DNA from: Nostocoides jenkinsii Ben 74
GTDB lineage: Bacteria; Actinomycetota; Actinomycetes; Actinomycetales; Dermatophilaceae
Reading direction: 5' to 3'
Assembly (NCBI RefSeq): GCF_001046875.1
Contig: NZ_HF571038.1
Span: 755,539-816,113 of the forward strand
Length of the DNA: 60,575 bases
Shown piece by piece: positions 52,513 to 60,575 of this stretch. Below the pieces are notes generated by a model. The model searched no databases, was not told where the DNA came from, and saw nothing but the letters and a program-made list of their open reading frames with translations. How positions within the stretch are numbered: the first letter of the stretch is position 1; every line of letters begins with the position of its first letter. Both the position numbers and the translations under genes were made by a program.

Positions 52513-53844
52513 ATGACCGAGTGGCTCCTGGTTGTCCTCGCCGTCGTGCTCACCTTGGGGACCGCCGTCTTCGTCGCCGCCGAGTTCTCCCTCGTTGCCC
52601 TTGACCGCCCGTCGGTCCAGCGCGCTGTCGACCAAGGGGATGTGCGCGCCGGCACGGTGTTGGCGTCGTTGCGCGGTCTGTCGACGCAGCTCTCCTCCGC
52701 CCAGGTCGGCATCACCTTGACCACGCTGATCCTCGGATTCATCGCCGAGCCCAGCCTCGGGGCGCTGATCGAGGGGCCGCTCCTCTCGGCGGGGCTCGCG
52801 GAGGGAGCCGCGAGCACCACAGCGTCCTTGGTGGCGCTCGTGATCGCGACGCTCTTCTCGATGATCGTCGGAGAACTCGTCCCGCAGTTCCTCGGAATCA
52901 GCGCGCCGCTGCGGGTGGCCAAGATCGTTGCCGGCCCCGTGCGGGTGTTCGCGATCGTCGCCAAGCCGCTGATCGCCATACTCAATGGTTCGGCGAACGC
53001 GATCCTGCGCGCCATCGGGATCGAGCCGCAGGAGGAACTCTCGGCCGCGCGAACTCCGCAGGAGCTCGCGTCGCTGGTCCGCACGTCGGTGGCTGCCGGG
53101 ACGCTGGACGCAGGCACGGCGCGGTTGGTGACCGCCTCACTGGGGTTTGGGGCGCAGAGCGCCGCCGATGTCATGACCCCGCGCTCGCGCGCCGTGAGTG
53201 TGGAGCGCACCACCACCGCCACCGAGATCGTGGCCTTGGCGCGCTCGACGGGGCACTCGCGGTTCCCGGTGCTGGGCACCGACTGGGACGACATCGACGG
53301 AATCGTGCACGTGAAGGCGGCGATCTCTGTGCCCTACGAGCGGCGCGCGGCGGTGCCGGCCTCGGCGCTGATGGTCGACCCGGTGATCGTGCCCGAAACC
53401 GTTCGGCTCGACCCGCTGCTGGCCAACTTGCGTGCGTCGGGTCTTCAGTTCGCGGTCGTCGTCGATGAATACGGCGGCACCTCCGGGGTGGTCACGCTGG
53501 AGGACGTCGTTGAGGAGATCGTCGGGGATGTCGGCGACGAGCACGACCGTGGCCAGACAACGGGTCGCCGACTGTTCGACGGGTCGTGGACGATCCCGGG
53601 TCTGTGGCGCCCGGATGAGGTGCGCACGCGGATCGGGGCCCCGCTGCCGGACGGCCCGGCATACGAGACCGTGGGTGGGTATGTCATGGCGGTCCTCGGC
53701 CGGGTGCCCCAGGTCGGGGACGAGATCGATGAGATCCCGGGGTGGCGGCTGAGCGTGGCTGACATGGAGGGCCGCCGGGTCGACCGGCTGCGGCTGACGG
53801 CCATCGAGCCGGCCGCCGACAAAGCGGGCGAGGGCGGCGAATGA
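52513..53844 (+). CDS. CNNM/HlyC-CorC-family transporter with CBS and C-terminal domains
   Basis: A 443-residue protein. The N-terminal DUF21 membrane domain (WLLVVLAVVLTLGTAVFVAAEFSLVALDR, three to four helices) is followed by a CBS pair (VMTPRSRAVSVERT; VVDEYGGTSGVVTLEDVVEEIVGD) and a CorC_HlyC domain (WTIPGLWRPDEVRTRIG). Relatives mediate Mg2+/Co2+ export or regulation. Its stop overlaps the start of a second, shorter paralogue. Confidence 0.88.
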   Translation: MTEWLLVVLAVVLTLGTAVFVAAEFSLVALDRPSVQRAVDQGDVRAGTVLASLRGLSTQLSSAQVGITLTTLILGFIAEPSLGALIEGPLLSAGLAEGAASTTASLVALVIATLFSMIVGELVPQFLGISAPLRVAKIVAGPVRVFAIVAKPLIAILNGSANAILRAIGIEPQEELSAARTPQELASLVRTSVAAGTLDAGTARLVTASLGFGAQSAADVMTPRSRAVSVERTTTATEIVALARSTGHSRFPVLGTDWDDIDGIVHVKAAISVPYERRAAVPASALMVDPVIVPETVRLDPLLANLRASGLQFAVVVDEYGGTSGVVTLEDVVEEIVGDVGDEHDRGQTTGRRLFDGSWTIPGLWRPDEVRTRIGAPLPDGPAYETVGGYVMAVLGRVPQVGDEIDEIPGWRLSVADMEGRRVDRLRLTAIEPAADKAGEGGE

Positions 53845-54872
53845 ACCTCAGCCTTTGGATCACCGTGCTGTTGTTGCTGCTCAATGCGTTCTTCGTCGGC
53901 GCGGAGTTCGCCGCGATGGCGGCGCGACGCAGCCAGTTGGAGCCGCTGGCGGCCGGCGGCAGCCGACGCGCGGCGACGTGTTTGCAGGCGAGCGAGCACA
54001 TGGGGTCGGTGTTGGCCTGCGCCCAACTTGGCATCACCTTGTGCTCGGTCCTGCTCGGTGCGGTCTCGGAGGCAGCGCTGCACCACGTGTTGGAGGGGCC
54101 GATGGAACGCTTCGGCTTCGACGAGCGGGTCACCAGCGCTTTGGCGTTGGCGCTGGCGCTGCTGATCGTGGTCTATCTGCACGTCGTGGTCGGCGAGATG
54201 ATCCCCAAGAACCTCTCGATCTCCGCGCCCGAGCGCGCGGCGCTGGTGCTGGTCCCGCCGCTGTATTGGCTGACGCGGGTGCTGCGGCCGTTTATCTCGA
54301 TCATGGAGGGGGCCGCGAAGTTCGTCGTGCGTCGTCTCGGGATCGAGCCTAAGGACGAGGTGTCGAGCGCCTTCACCGCCGAAGAGGTCTCGCACATCGT
54401 CGCCGAGTCCCACCGGGAGGGCCTGGTGGAGGAGGAGCAATACGGCCTCGTCGGAGCGGCCCTGGAGTTCAGCGACAAGAGCGCCGGCGAGGTCGGCATC
54501 GCGCTGCGCAATCTGGTGACGGTGGGTCAGGACGCGACGCCGGAGCAGATCGAGCGGCTGGTGGCCCGGCACGGGTTCTCGCGCTACCCCGTCACCAACG
54601 CGTCGGGGGAGCTGATCGGCTATCTCCACCTCAAGGACATCTTGTATGCCGATGAGGCCCAGCGCAGTGAGCCCGTCCCGGCCAAGCGGATCCGGCGGCT
54701 CGCGACCGTCGCCCGAACCGACGAGGTGGAGGACGTCCTGACCACCATGCAGCGCACCGGATCGCATGTGGCCCGGGTGGTCGACGCCGAAGGGGTCGTG
54801 CGGGGAGTCGTCTTCCTCGAAGACGTGCTGGAGCAGTTGGTGGGCGAGGTCCAGGACGCCTCGCAGCGGTAG
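53841..54872 (+). CDS. CNNM/HlyC-family protein without the CorC_HlyC domain
   Basis: A 343-residue paralogue of the preceding protein. It keeps the DUF21 membrane domain (LLLLNAFFVGAEFAAMAARRSQLEP) and the CBS pair (FSRYPVTNASGELIGYLHLKDIL; VVDAEGVVRGVVFLEDVLEQLVGEVQD) but ends there. Adjacent pairs of full-length and shortened forms are common in Actinobacteria. ATG 53841 overlaps the upstream stop, so the proteins are made together and may form heterodimers. Confidence 0.88.
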   Translation: MNLSLWITVLLLLLNAFFVGAEFAAMAARRSQLEPLAAGGSRRAATCLQASEHMGSVLACAQLGITLCSVLLGAVSEAALHHVLEGPMERFGFDERVTSALALALALLIVVYLHVVVGEMIPKNLSISAPERAALVLVPPLYWLTRVLRPFISIMEGAAKFVVRRLGIEPKDEVSSAFTAEEVSHIVAESHREGLVEEEQYGLVGAALEFSDKSAGEVGIALRNLVTVGQDATPEQIERLVARHGFSRYPVTNASGELIGYLHLKDILYADEAQRSEPVPAKRIRRLATVARTDEVEDVLTTMQRTGSHVARVVDAEGVVRGVVFLEDVLEQLVGEVQDASQR

Positions 54873-54901
54873 GCGTGGCCCGGGGCCGCGCGCGGGCACG
54901 C
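54873..54901. terminator. Candidate terminator between the CNNM genes and the SARP-like gene
   Basis: A GC-rich stem (54873-54882 with 54893-54901, one bulged G) lies between convergent genes that end 37 bp apart. Confidence 0.45.
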
Positions 54902-54908
54902 CAGCAGC

Positions 54909-57900
54909 TCAGCGGGTCGACAGCGTGTCGCGATGGGAGGCGATCACGGCCATCACCGAGCGCTTGGTCTCGGGCAGCCCGGCGATCTCCCCGAGGAGCC
55001 ACGCCTGGCGAGCCGCCGTCTGCCCTAGCTCGTCCCGGGCGTGGGCGAGTTGGGTGGCGAAGTCGCTCTCGACCGGGATGGTGGTGCCGTTCGGGGAGGC
55101 GCTGACCTCCTGGGCCGCGGCAAACAGACGGACGGCGACTGCGGCCTGCCCGGAGATGGTGGCCAGCCCGGCGCCCACGCGGATGCATTGGGCCAGGGCG
55201 AGGGACTGGCCCGACCGCTCGGCCTGCGTCAGGCCGGTCTGCAAGAGGTCGGCGGCCTCGGCCGGACGACCGAGGAGGAGCGCGGCCCGAGCCAGGGTGA
55301 TCGTCGCGTCCCGTGCCTCGGGCGGGAAGGCGACTCCCGCCAGGTCACGCGCGGCGCCGGCCAGGTCGTATGCGCCGGTGGGGTCGTCGGCGTCCAGGGC
55401 GATCTCGGCCAGGGTGTTCAGGGTGTCGGCGGTCCGGGCGTTGTCCTGGCGGGCACGCACGACCGCCAACCGGCGCTCGTAATGGCGGCGTTCGCCGTCG
55501 AAGTCCCCCCTGATCGCGCACGCGATCGCCTGCGCGCTGAGCGCGACCGCCGTGATCGGATAGAGCGCCAGGTCACTGGCCAGGTCGTATGCCGCGCGCG
55601 CGAGTTCCTGACCGCGTTCGGGCGAGCCGGTGACCACCAGGGCCGCGCCCAGGTAGCACGCGGCGGTCGCCTCGGCGGCACGGTCCCCGGTGGCGATGGC
55701 GAGGTCCCGGGCCGCGGTCGCATGGCTGATGGCGCTGGGCCAGTCGGTCAGGTGATAGGCCAGCTGCGCGCTCGCCAGCCGCAGGGCCAGCTCGACCGGT
55801 CCACCGTCGCCGACGAGGGTGCGGACGTCATGGCTGAGGTCTCGGCCCTCGCGAGCCCGCCCGGAGGCCAGCCACCAGGGCGTGGATGCGACGACCAGGT
55901 CGGTGGCCAGCGAGACCTCGCCGCGCTCACGGGCCGCCCGGATGGCCGCTTCGATGTCGGCGGCGTTCTCATCGAACCGGGCGATGTCGACGGCCGCGGT
56001 CGGTCCACAGTCGGCGAGGGTGCGGGTCTGGGCCAACAGGTGACGGGCGAGGTGGCGGCGGTGTTCGGCGAGGTGCGGCTCGCCCGCAAGTCGGGCGGCC
56101 GCGAAGGTGCGCACAGTTCCCAGCGCGACGAATCGGATCCCGACCCTCGCGGCGACCGAGCGGATGAGCCGCGCATCGAGCAACTCACCCAGGAGTTCGA
56201 GGACATTCGGCAGGTCCGAGGCGATCGCCTCCACCGCCTCGATGGTGAACCCACGCTCGAAGAGCGCTACCCGGTGACAGAGCCGACGGGCGTCGTCGGA
56301 GAGTCGGGAGTAGCTCCACTCGATCGTCCCGGAGATGGTGCGCTGGCGCGCCGGGAGGTCCGGCGCGGTCGAGGACAAGATGTCCAGGCCCGCCCGCAAT
56401 CCGTCCTCGACTCCGGTGAGTCCGAGCAGACGCACGCGGGCGGCTGCCAACTCCAGCGCGAGGGGGACGCCGTCGAGGAGGCGGACCACGCGGCATACCT
56501 GCTCCTCGTGGCCCGCCAGAGTGAGGGTCGGGGCGCTCGCCTGGACCCTTTCGACGAACAATTCGGCGGCCGCGGTGTGGATCGCGGGGCCGACGGCTCT
56601 GCGGCCGGCTCCGGCACATCGAGGGGTGGAACGGGAATTTCGTGCTCACGGTTGAGTCGGAGGCCAAGTCTGCTGGTGACGAGGACGGTGAGGTAGGGCG
56701 CCGCGGTGGTCAGCGCGACGACGAAGTCGGCCCCGGCAGGTAAGGACTCGAGATTGTCCAGGACGAGCAGACCCGAGGTGATGCCGGTGGCGTTGCCGAG
56801 GGAGGCCAGGGCGTCGGGCCCGTCGTCGGCGCCGAAGAGCAGGGCGATCTCGCGGAAGAGTTGATTCGCCTCGGTCGCCTCGGTGACCTCGACGAAGTAC
56901 ACCGCATCGAAAAGCGCTCGGGCGCGGGCCGACTCGGCCGCGACCATGGCGATGCGGGACTTGCCCGTCCCACCCAGGCCGATCAGGCTGGCGACGGAGA
57001 CGTCGGGCCGGCTCAGCACGGCAACGACGTGCTCGACCAGAGCTTCGCGTCCGATGGTGCGCGTCGGCGGCCGGGGAATCCGGCCCCGCGCCCGCGGCGC
57101 GGTGGGTGGCGCCGGACGCGCCCGTGCGCTCTCCTCGGGAGGCGGGGTCGTCAGGCCCGTCATCGCCGGCGCTGGCGTGGCGGCGATCGCCGGGGCGGCG
57201 AGCGCGGGGTCCTGCCGCAGGATGCCGAGCTCCAGTTGCCTCAATGCCTCCCCAGGATCGATGCCGAGTTCCTCGGCCAACCGCTCCCGCGCCTGCGCGT
57301 ACGCCTGCAGCGCGTCGGCCTGCCGGTCACACCGATACAGGGCCGTCATCAGTTGGCCGCAGAGGCGTTCGCGGGTCGGGTGCGTGCGGACCAACTCACC
57401 CAGCTCGGCCACCTCCTGCGCATGGCGGCCGAGCGCGAGCGCGACATCGATGCGCTCCTCCACGGTCAGCAGCCGTTCCTGTTCCAGGTGGGCGGCCTCC
57501 AGCGTGGCGAAGGGCAGGTCGCGCACGTCCGCGAGCGCCGGCCCCGTCCACAGGCTCAAGGCGTTGTCGTATGCCGCGAGCGCGCCCGCATCGTCGCCGC
57601 GATGCCGGGCGTCCCGAGCGGCGTGCTGTGCCGCCCGGAAGTCACGAACGTCCACCTCCACCGAGGCGTCCAATACGTAGCCGGGTGCCTGGTAGCGCAG
57701 GAGTCCGTCACCCCCGCCACCCCTGAGGGCCTTGCGCAGGTTGTGGACGAAGACCTGCAAGGTTGCGCCCGGATTGGCCGGTTCGGCGCCACCCCAGATG
57801 CCCTCGATGAGCGCGTCGACCGTGACGAGGCGGGGCGCAGCCAAGGCGAGCATGGCCAGGACTGCCCGCTGGCGGGGGTCCGCCGAGGGCGAGCGGGCCG

Positions 57901-57944
57901 GCCGCGGCGGTCGCCGTGACCGGACCCAGCAGCGTCACCCTCAT
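54909..57944 (-). pseudogene. SARP/AfsR-like BTAD transcriptional regulator with two frameshifts
   Basis: From ATG 57944 the reading is VTLLGPVTATAAAGPLALGG, the start of an OmpR-like DNA-binding domain. An extra base in a C-run near 57881 breaks it. The next frame gives LAMLALAAPRLVTVDALIEGIW, the bacterial transcriptional activation domain (LYRCDRQADALQAYAQARERLAEELGIDPG) and an NB-ARC-like ATPase (GLGGTGKSRIAMVAAE, LLVLDNLESLPAG). A base is missing near 56570. The last frame carries FVERVQASAPTL and TPR-like repeats to 54909. In total about 1010 residues, near the usual AfsR-type length. Both shifts are in C-runs, so sequencing error is possible as well as decay. Confidence 0.75.
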
Positions 57945-58022
57945 GCGCCGAACCCTATTGCCCCTTCCCTCGCGCAGGAGTGGACTCTAGGCTCCGGATC
58001 AGCCGGGAACTGGGAGGTCAAG

Positions 58023-59510
58023 GTGGACACGGTGCGCAGAGCGGTCCGACGGGTACTCACATTGGCGGCGGCCGCGACGGTCCTTCTCGGAGCGGGGGGC
58101 CAGGCGGGGGCGACCGGGATGGCGGGGATGGCCGGAGCGGGGGTGGCCGGGGCCAACCGAGCCGGCTACTGCGGGCTCACGGGCATGACGGTCAACGCGT
58201 GGACCGGTGGGGGAGATGGGACCACCTGGGAGGACGCGGCCAACTGGTCCGGGGGCCACGCGCCGGGGATCAGCGTCTCGGACCAGAACACCGCATACGT
58301 CTGCATTGACGCGCACGGGCCGGTGACGATGACGGACTGGGCCTGGGTTCAGGCCGTCGACGTCGCCGAGGGGACGACGCTCAATCTCGCGACCGGCTCG
58401 ATCCTGTTCGGCCTCGGGGACCAGTCGACCCGGCCGTCGACCTTCCGAGCGGGGTCAACGATCCACAACTCCGGGACCATCGGCGGGAGCGGCCGCTTCG
58501 AGGTGGGCGGCCTGCTCACGTGGACCTCGACGCTCACCGGAGCCAGCACGATGGTGACCCGTCGCTGCGCCATGTTCGCGGAGGGGACGACGAACGCCTG
58601 CTCGGGTCCCGTGAGCGGAGTGCCCGGCACGATGCGTGTCCTCGACACCGGAGTGCTCGATGTGAACGGAAATTCGGTCGGGGTCAACCTCATGGACCAG
58701 TACCGGTTGGAGGTCAGTGGGACCCTGCTCCTGAGCGGGACCGCGGGTTATGTCGCGGCGGACCGCGGCACGTCTCTGTCGCTGATCCCCAAGGCGTCGA
58801 CGGGCGTCGGGCAACTGTTGATCGCCAATGACGGCGGGTGGTACGAGGGGCGCACCGACTACGGCCAAACGACCCTGTCGGCGATCGTCAACGGCGGGCT
58901 GATCCGCAAGACCGCCGGCACGGGCACCAGCGTCGTCATCGGGACCTACTCGCAGGTCGGCGCCGGGGCGGTGCAGGTCGACAGCGGGACGCTGTCGATG
59001 CCGGACGGGCTGGTGACCAAGGTCCAGGTGGCCGCCGGCCGCACATACGCCAAGGGCGCCTGCACGACCGCGAGCTATGGCTGCGCACCGGTGGCCACGG
59101 TCGCGGACACGCAAGTCGCCTCGGTGACCGTTCCGGCCGGGGATCCCGGCGGCGCCGCCCTCTCGATCCAGGAAGTCAACGAGGCGTCCATCTCGGGCGC
59201 GCGTGGGCGGCCGGTATGGGTGCGCCAGAGCGGTCTCGCGGCGACTGCCACCGCGCCGGCGATCCTGAAATTGCGCTTCGACAAGTCTCTGGTAGCCGGC
59301 AAAACCATTGCGACGACAGAGATTTGGCGGCGGGGAGAAGGCACCGCGACCTATGCCAAAGTGCCCACGTGCACGGCTGCCGGAGCCCCGCCGGCCGGAC
59401 CCTCGTGCGTCGATCGACGTGGGTTCGCGGGCTCGTCCAAGAAGCTCGCTGACGGTGACTTCCTGATGGTGGTGCGCACTCGCGCGTTCAGCCGCTGGGT
59501 TGCGCGTTGA
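58023..59510 (+). CDS. Large secreted repeat-rich protein of unknown function
   Basis: A 495-residue protein. A signal peptide (VLTLAAAATVLLGAGGQAGA) starts after GTG 58023, itself preceded by GGGAGG. The mature part begins with an AG/MAG-rich stretch and then short repeated turns rich in Gly, Thr and Ser (WTGGGDGTTWEDAANWSGG, FRAGSTIHNSGTIGGSGRFEVGG, VNGGLIRKTAGTGTSVVIG), which look like a parallel beta-helix as in autotransporter or pectate-lyase-like surface proteins. Cysteines occur in pairs. No catalytic motif is recognised. It is divergent from the SARP-like gene across 78 bp. Confidence 0.7.
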   Translation: MDTVRRAVRRVLTLAAAATVLLGAGGQAGATGMAGMAGAGVAGANRAGYCGLTGMTVNAWTGGGDGTTWEDAANWSGGHAPGISVSDQNTAYVCIDAHGPVTMTDWAWVQAVDVAEGTTLNLATGSILFGLGDQSTRPSTFRAGSTIHNSGTIGGSGRFEVGGLLTWTSTLTGASTMVTRRCAMFAEGTTNACSGPVSGVPGTMRVLDTGVLDVNGNSVGVNLMDQYRLEVSGTLLLSGTAGYVAADRGTSLSLIPKASTGVGQLLIANDGGWYEGRTDYGQTTLSAIVNGGLIRKTAGTGTSVVIGTYSQVGAGAVQVDSGTLSMPDGLVTKVQVAAGRTYAKGACTTASYGCAPVATVADTQVASVTVPAGDPGGAALSIQEVNEASISGARGRPVWVRQSGLAATATAPAILKLRFDKSLVAGKTIATTEIWRRGEGTATYAKVPTCTAAGAPPAGPSCVDRRGFAGSSKKLADGDFLMVVRTRAFSRWVAR

Positions 59511-59511
59511 C

Positions 59512-59544
59512 GGCCTTAAGCCGCCGCTAAGTGGGCCTTAAGTA
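59512..59544. promoter_or_regulatory. Three 11-bp direct repeats upstream of the secreted protease
   Basis: Three consecutive 11-bp units start at 59512, 59523 and 59534. The outer two share the 9-mer GGCCTTAAG exactly, 22 bp apart; the middle unit (GCCGCTAAG) matches six of nine. Direct repeats on an 11-bp period are the usual sites of OmpR-type DNA-binding domains, including SARP and PhoP proteins. They end about 57 bp before the protease ATG. Confidence 0.6.
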
Positions 59545-59600
59545 GCACGCCGGAATCTTTCCTCATCACCCCAACACCGGGGCCAAGGAGAGGAAAGATC

Positions 59601-60575
59601 ATGAACCGCTTGTTCGCCACCACCGCCACCGCCGCGCTGCTTGCTCTCGGCCTGGGCGGGGGCACCGCCAACGCCGACACGCTGCAATACCGCCCGGCCG
59701 ACCTCGACAAGTCCATCGTGTGGGTCGCCGTCACCTGGGACGGCACCGTCACGGTCCCGTTCACGGATGGCACCACCGAGGACAAGCACGCTTCCGTCCA
59801 GTCCTTCTGCACCGGCTGGTTCGTCAGCACGACCGGCGACATCGCCACCGCCGGCCACTGCGTCACGCAGGACAAGGAGCTCGAGCTCGACCTCGTCGCC
59901 GCCGTCATCAAGGAGAACGACTACGACATCAAGGCCAGCAAGACCGACTGGGACGTCGAGATCGAGGCGCCGAAAGTCACCGTCGGGCAGACCACGTCCG
60001 TCTCGGGCGGGCCGTTCGCCGGAGGCACCTACCTCACTGCTCAACTCGTTGCCGCGCAGGCGTTCGAGGACGGGGACAACGCCCTGCTGCGCGTGGCGGA
60101 CCTGACCGGAACCCCGGCCCTCCAGATTGCCGAGGGCACCCCCGAGACGGGTGAGGGCATCACTTCGATCGGCTTCCCCGGCAGCGTCAGGGCGGTCTCC
60201 GATTTCCAGCGTCAGAGCCCCTCGCACAAGAGTGGCTCGGTGAGCTCGCGCCAGTACAGCTCCCACGGGGTGCCGTCGACCGAGATCGACGCGGCGGTGA
60301 GCGCCGGGATGTCCGGTGGCCCGACGGTCAACGACGTCGGCAACGTCATCGGCATCAACTCGTTCGGAATCACCGGCGAGAGCCAGCCGTTCAACTTCGT
60401 CACCGACGCCAAGACCCTGCGTGACTTCCTCGCGAGCAATGGGGTAGTCCAGCCTGCGACCGTGCCCCCAGCCGGACCCGACACCCCAGCAGATGCCGGT
60501 TCGGCGACGGGACAGGCGGCGACGGGACAGGCGGCGACGGGACAGTCGGCGACGGGGCAGGCGGCGACGGGGCAG
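59601..60575 (+). CDS. Secreted trypsin-like serine protease, 3' partial
   Basis: A protein of at least 325 residues, still open at the window end. A signal peptide (FATTATAALLALGLGGGTANA) follows ATG 59601, which has AGGAGAGGAAAG upstream. The protease domain shows a first Cys (SFCTGW), the catalytic His in ATAGHCV, a probable catalytic acid in DGDNALLRV and the nucleophile in VSAGMSGGPTVN, with GINSFG following. From residue 301 a Ser/Ala-Thr-Gly-Gln-Ala repeat begins and runs off the edge. The repeats may anchor or display the enzyme. The preceding repeats suggest control by a SARP/OmpR-type regulator. Confidence 0.87.
   Translation, partial: MNRLFATTATAALLALGLGGGTANADTLQYRPADLDKSIVWVAVTWDGTVTVPFTDGTTEDKHASVQSFCTGWFVSTTGDIATAGHCVTQDKELELDLVAAVIKENDYDIKASKTDWDVEIEAPKVTVGQTTSVSGGPFAGGTYLTAQLVAAQAFEDGDNALLRVADLTGTPALQIAEGTPETGEGITSIGFPGSVRAVSDFQRQSPSHKSGSVSSRQYSSHGVPSTEIDAAVSAGMSGGPTVNDVGNVIGINSFGITGESQPFNFVTDAKTLRDFLASNGVVQPATVPPAGPDTPADAGSATGQAATGQAATGQSATGQAATGQ
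60501..60575. repeat. 15-bp tandem repeat at the end of the protease gene
   Basis: Five 15-bp units fill 60501-60575 and continue past the window edge. They encode SATGQ/AATGQ pentapeptides, with only a Ser/Ala change and a GGA/GGG change between units. Confidence 0.95.

Noticed and set aside
1-60575. CRISPR arrays, tRNA or rRNA genes
   Set aside because: No regularly spaced repeats other than the protein-coding tandem repeats, and no cloverleaf or rRNA sequence that I could recognise by reading.

Overview
The window is high-GC DNA with GTG/TTG starts, 1-4 bp start/stop overlaps and a typically actinobacterial gene set: a SigR/RsrA pair with a bL37 micro-gene, a Kgd-type 2-oxoglutarate enzyme, nickel superoxide dismutase with its peptidase, a BTAD/SARP-type regulator, a Tad pilus cluster and DUF6104. 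An actinobacterium, perhaps of the Micrococcales, is the best reading; this is inferred from gene content and composition.

Layout. 1-1.7 kb: a frameshifted IS630-family transposase runs off the left edge, next to a cysD gene that has lost its 3' end. 1.9-9.6 kb (+): a six-gene polysaccharide operon (FrhB-like oxidoreductase, Wzx flippase, GT2, Wzy-like polymerase, pyruvyl transferase, GT-B glycosyltransferase). 9.6-18.8 kb (-): a nine-gene operon that meets the first head-on with a 28-bp overlap of coding sequence. It encodes a UDP-diacetylbacillosamine-type route (PglF-, PglE- and PglD-like), a PglC-like initiating transferase, a WbuB-like glycosyltransferase, the three UDP-L-FucNAc enzymes CapE, CapF and CapG, and an acetyltransferase. 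19.0-20.6 kb (+): a Wzz/BY-kinase fusion. Together these could build, flip, polymerise and length-control a surface polysaccharide that starts on a bacillosamine-type sugar and contains L-FucNAc and perhaps a pyruvate ketal. 20.7-23.6 kb (-): cysQ, a TauE/SafE permease and an APS kinase, so sulfate-activation genes lie on both sides of the polysaccharide locus.

23.7-28.4 kb (-): tadA-tadB-tadC, a small pilin-like gene and three TadE/TadG-like genes. 28.8-34.8 kb (+): a complete oligopeptide ABC transporter. 34.8-37.8 kb: a VIT-family transporter and malQ. 38-39 kb: sigR-rsrA behind a near-consensus SigR promoter, a bidirectional terminator and the 24-residue bL37 gene. 39.2-42 kb: a tiny secreted collagen-like protein and two membrane HD/HD-GYP-related proteins. 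42-44 kb: sodX-sodN and malic enzyme. 44.1-46.4 kb: a decayed second polysaccharide locus (SGNH domain, PqqD-like protein, LMW tyrosine phosphatase, broken wzz/GT2 fusion). 46.4-50.5 kb: DUF6104 and kgd. 50.6-54.9 kb: an ABC-2 exporter and two CNNM/HlyC-like proteins. 54.9-60.6 kb: a SARP-like regulator with two frameshifts, a large secreted protein, and a secreted trypsin-like protease preceded by three 11-bp direct repeats and cut off in a 15-bp tandem repeat.

The most unusual signal is not a gene. The heptamer GTATGCC/GGCATAC occurs about 40 times by hand count, on both strands, in several reading frames and in non-coding gaps, but is nearly absent from the first 13.9 kb.
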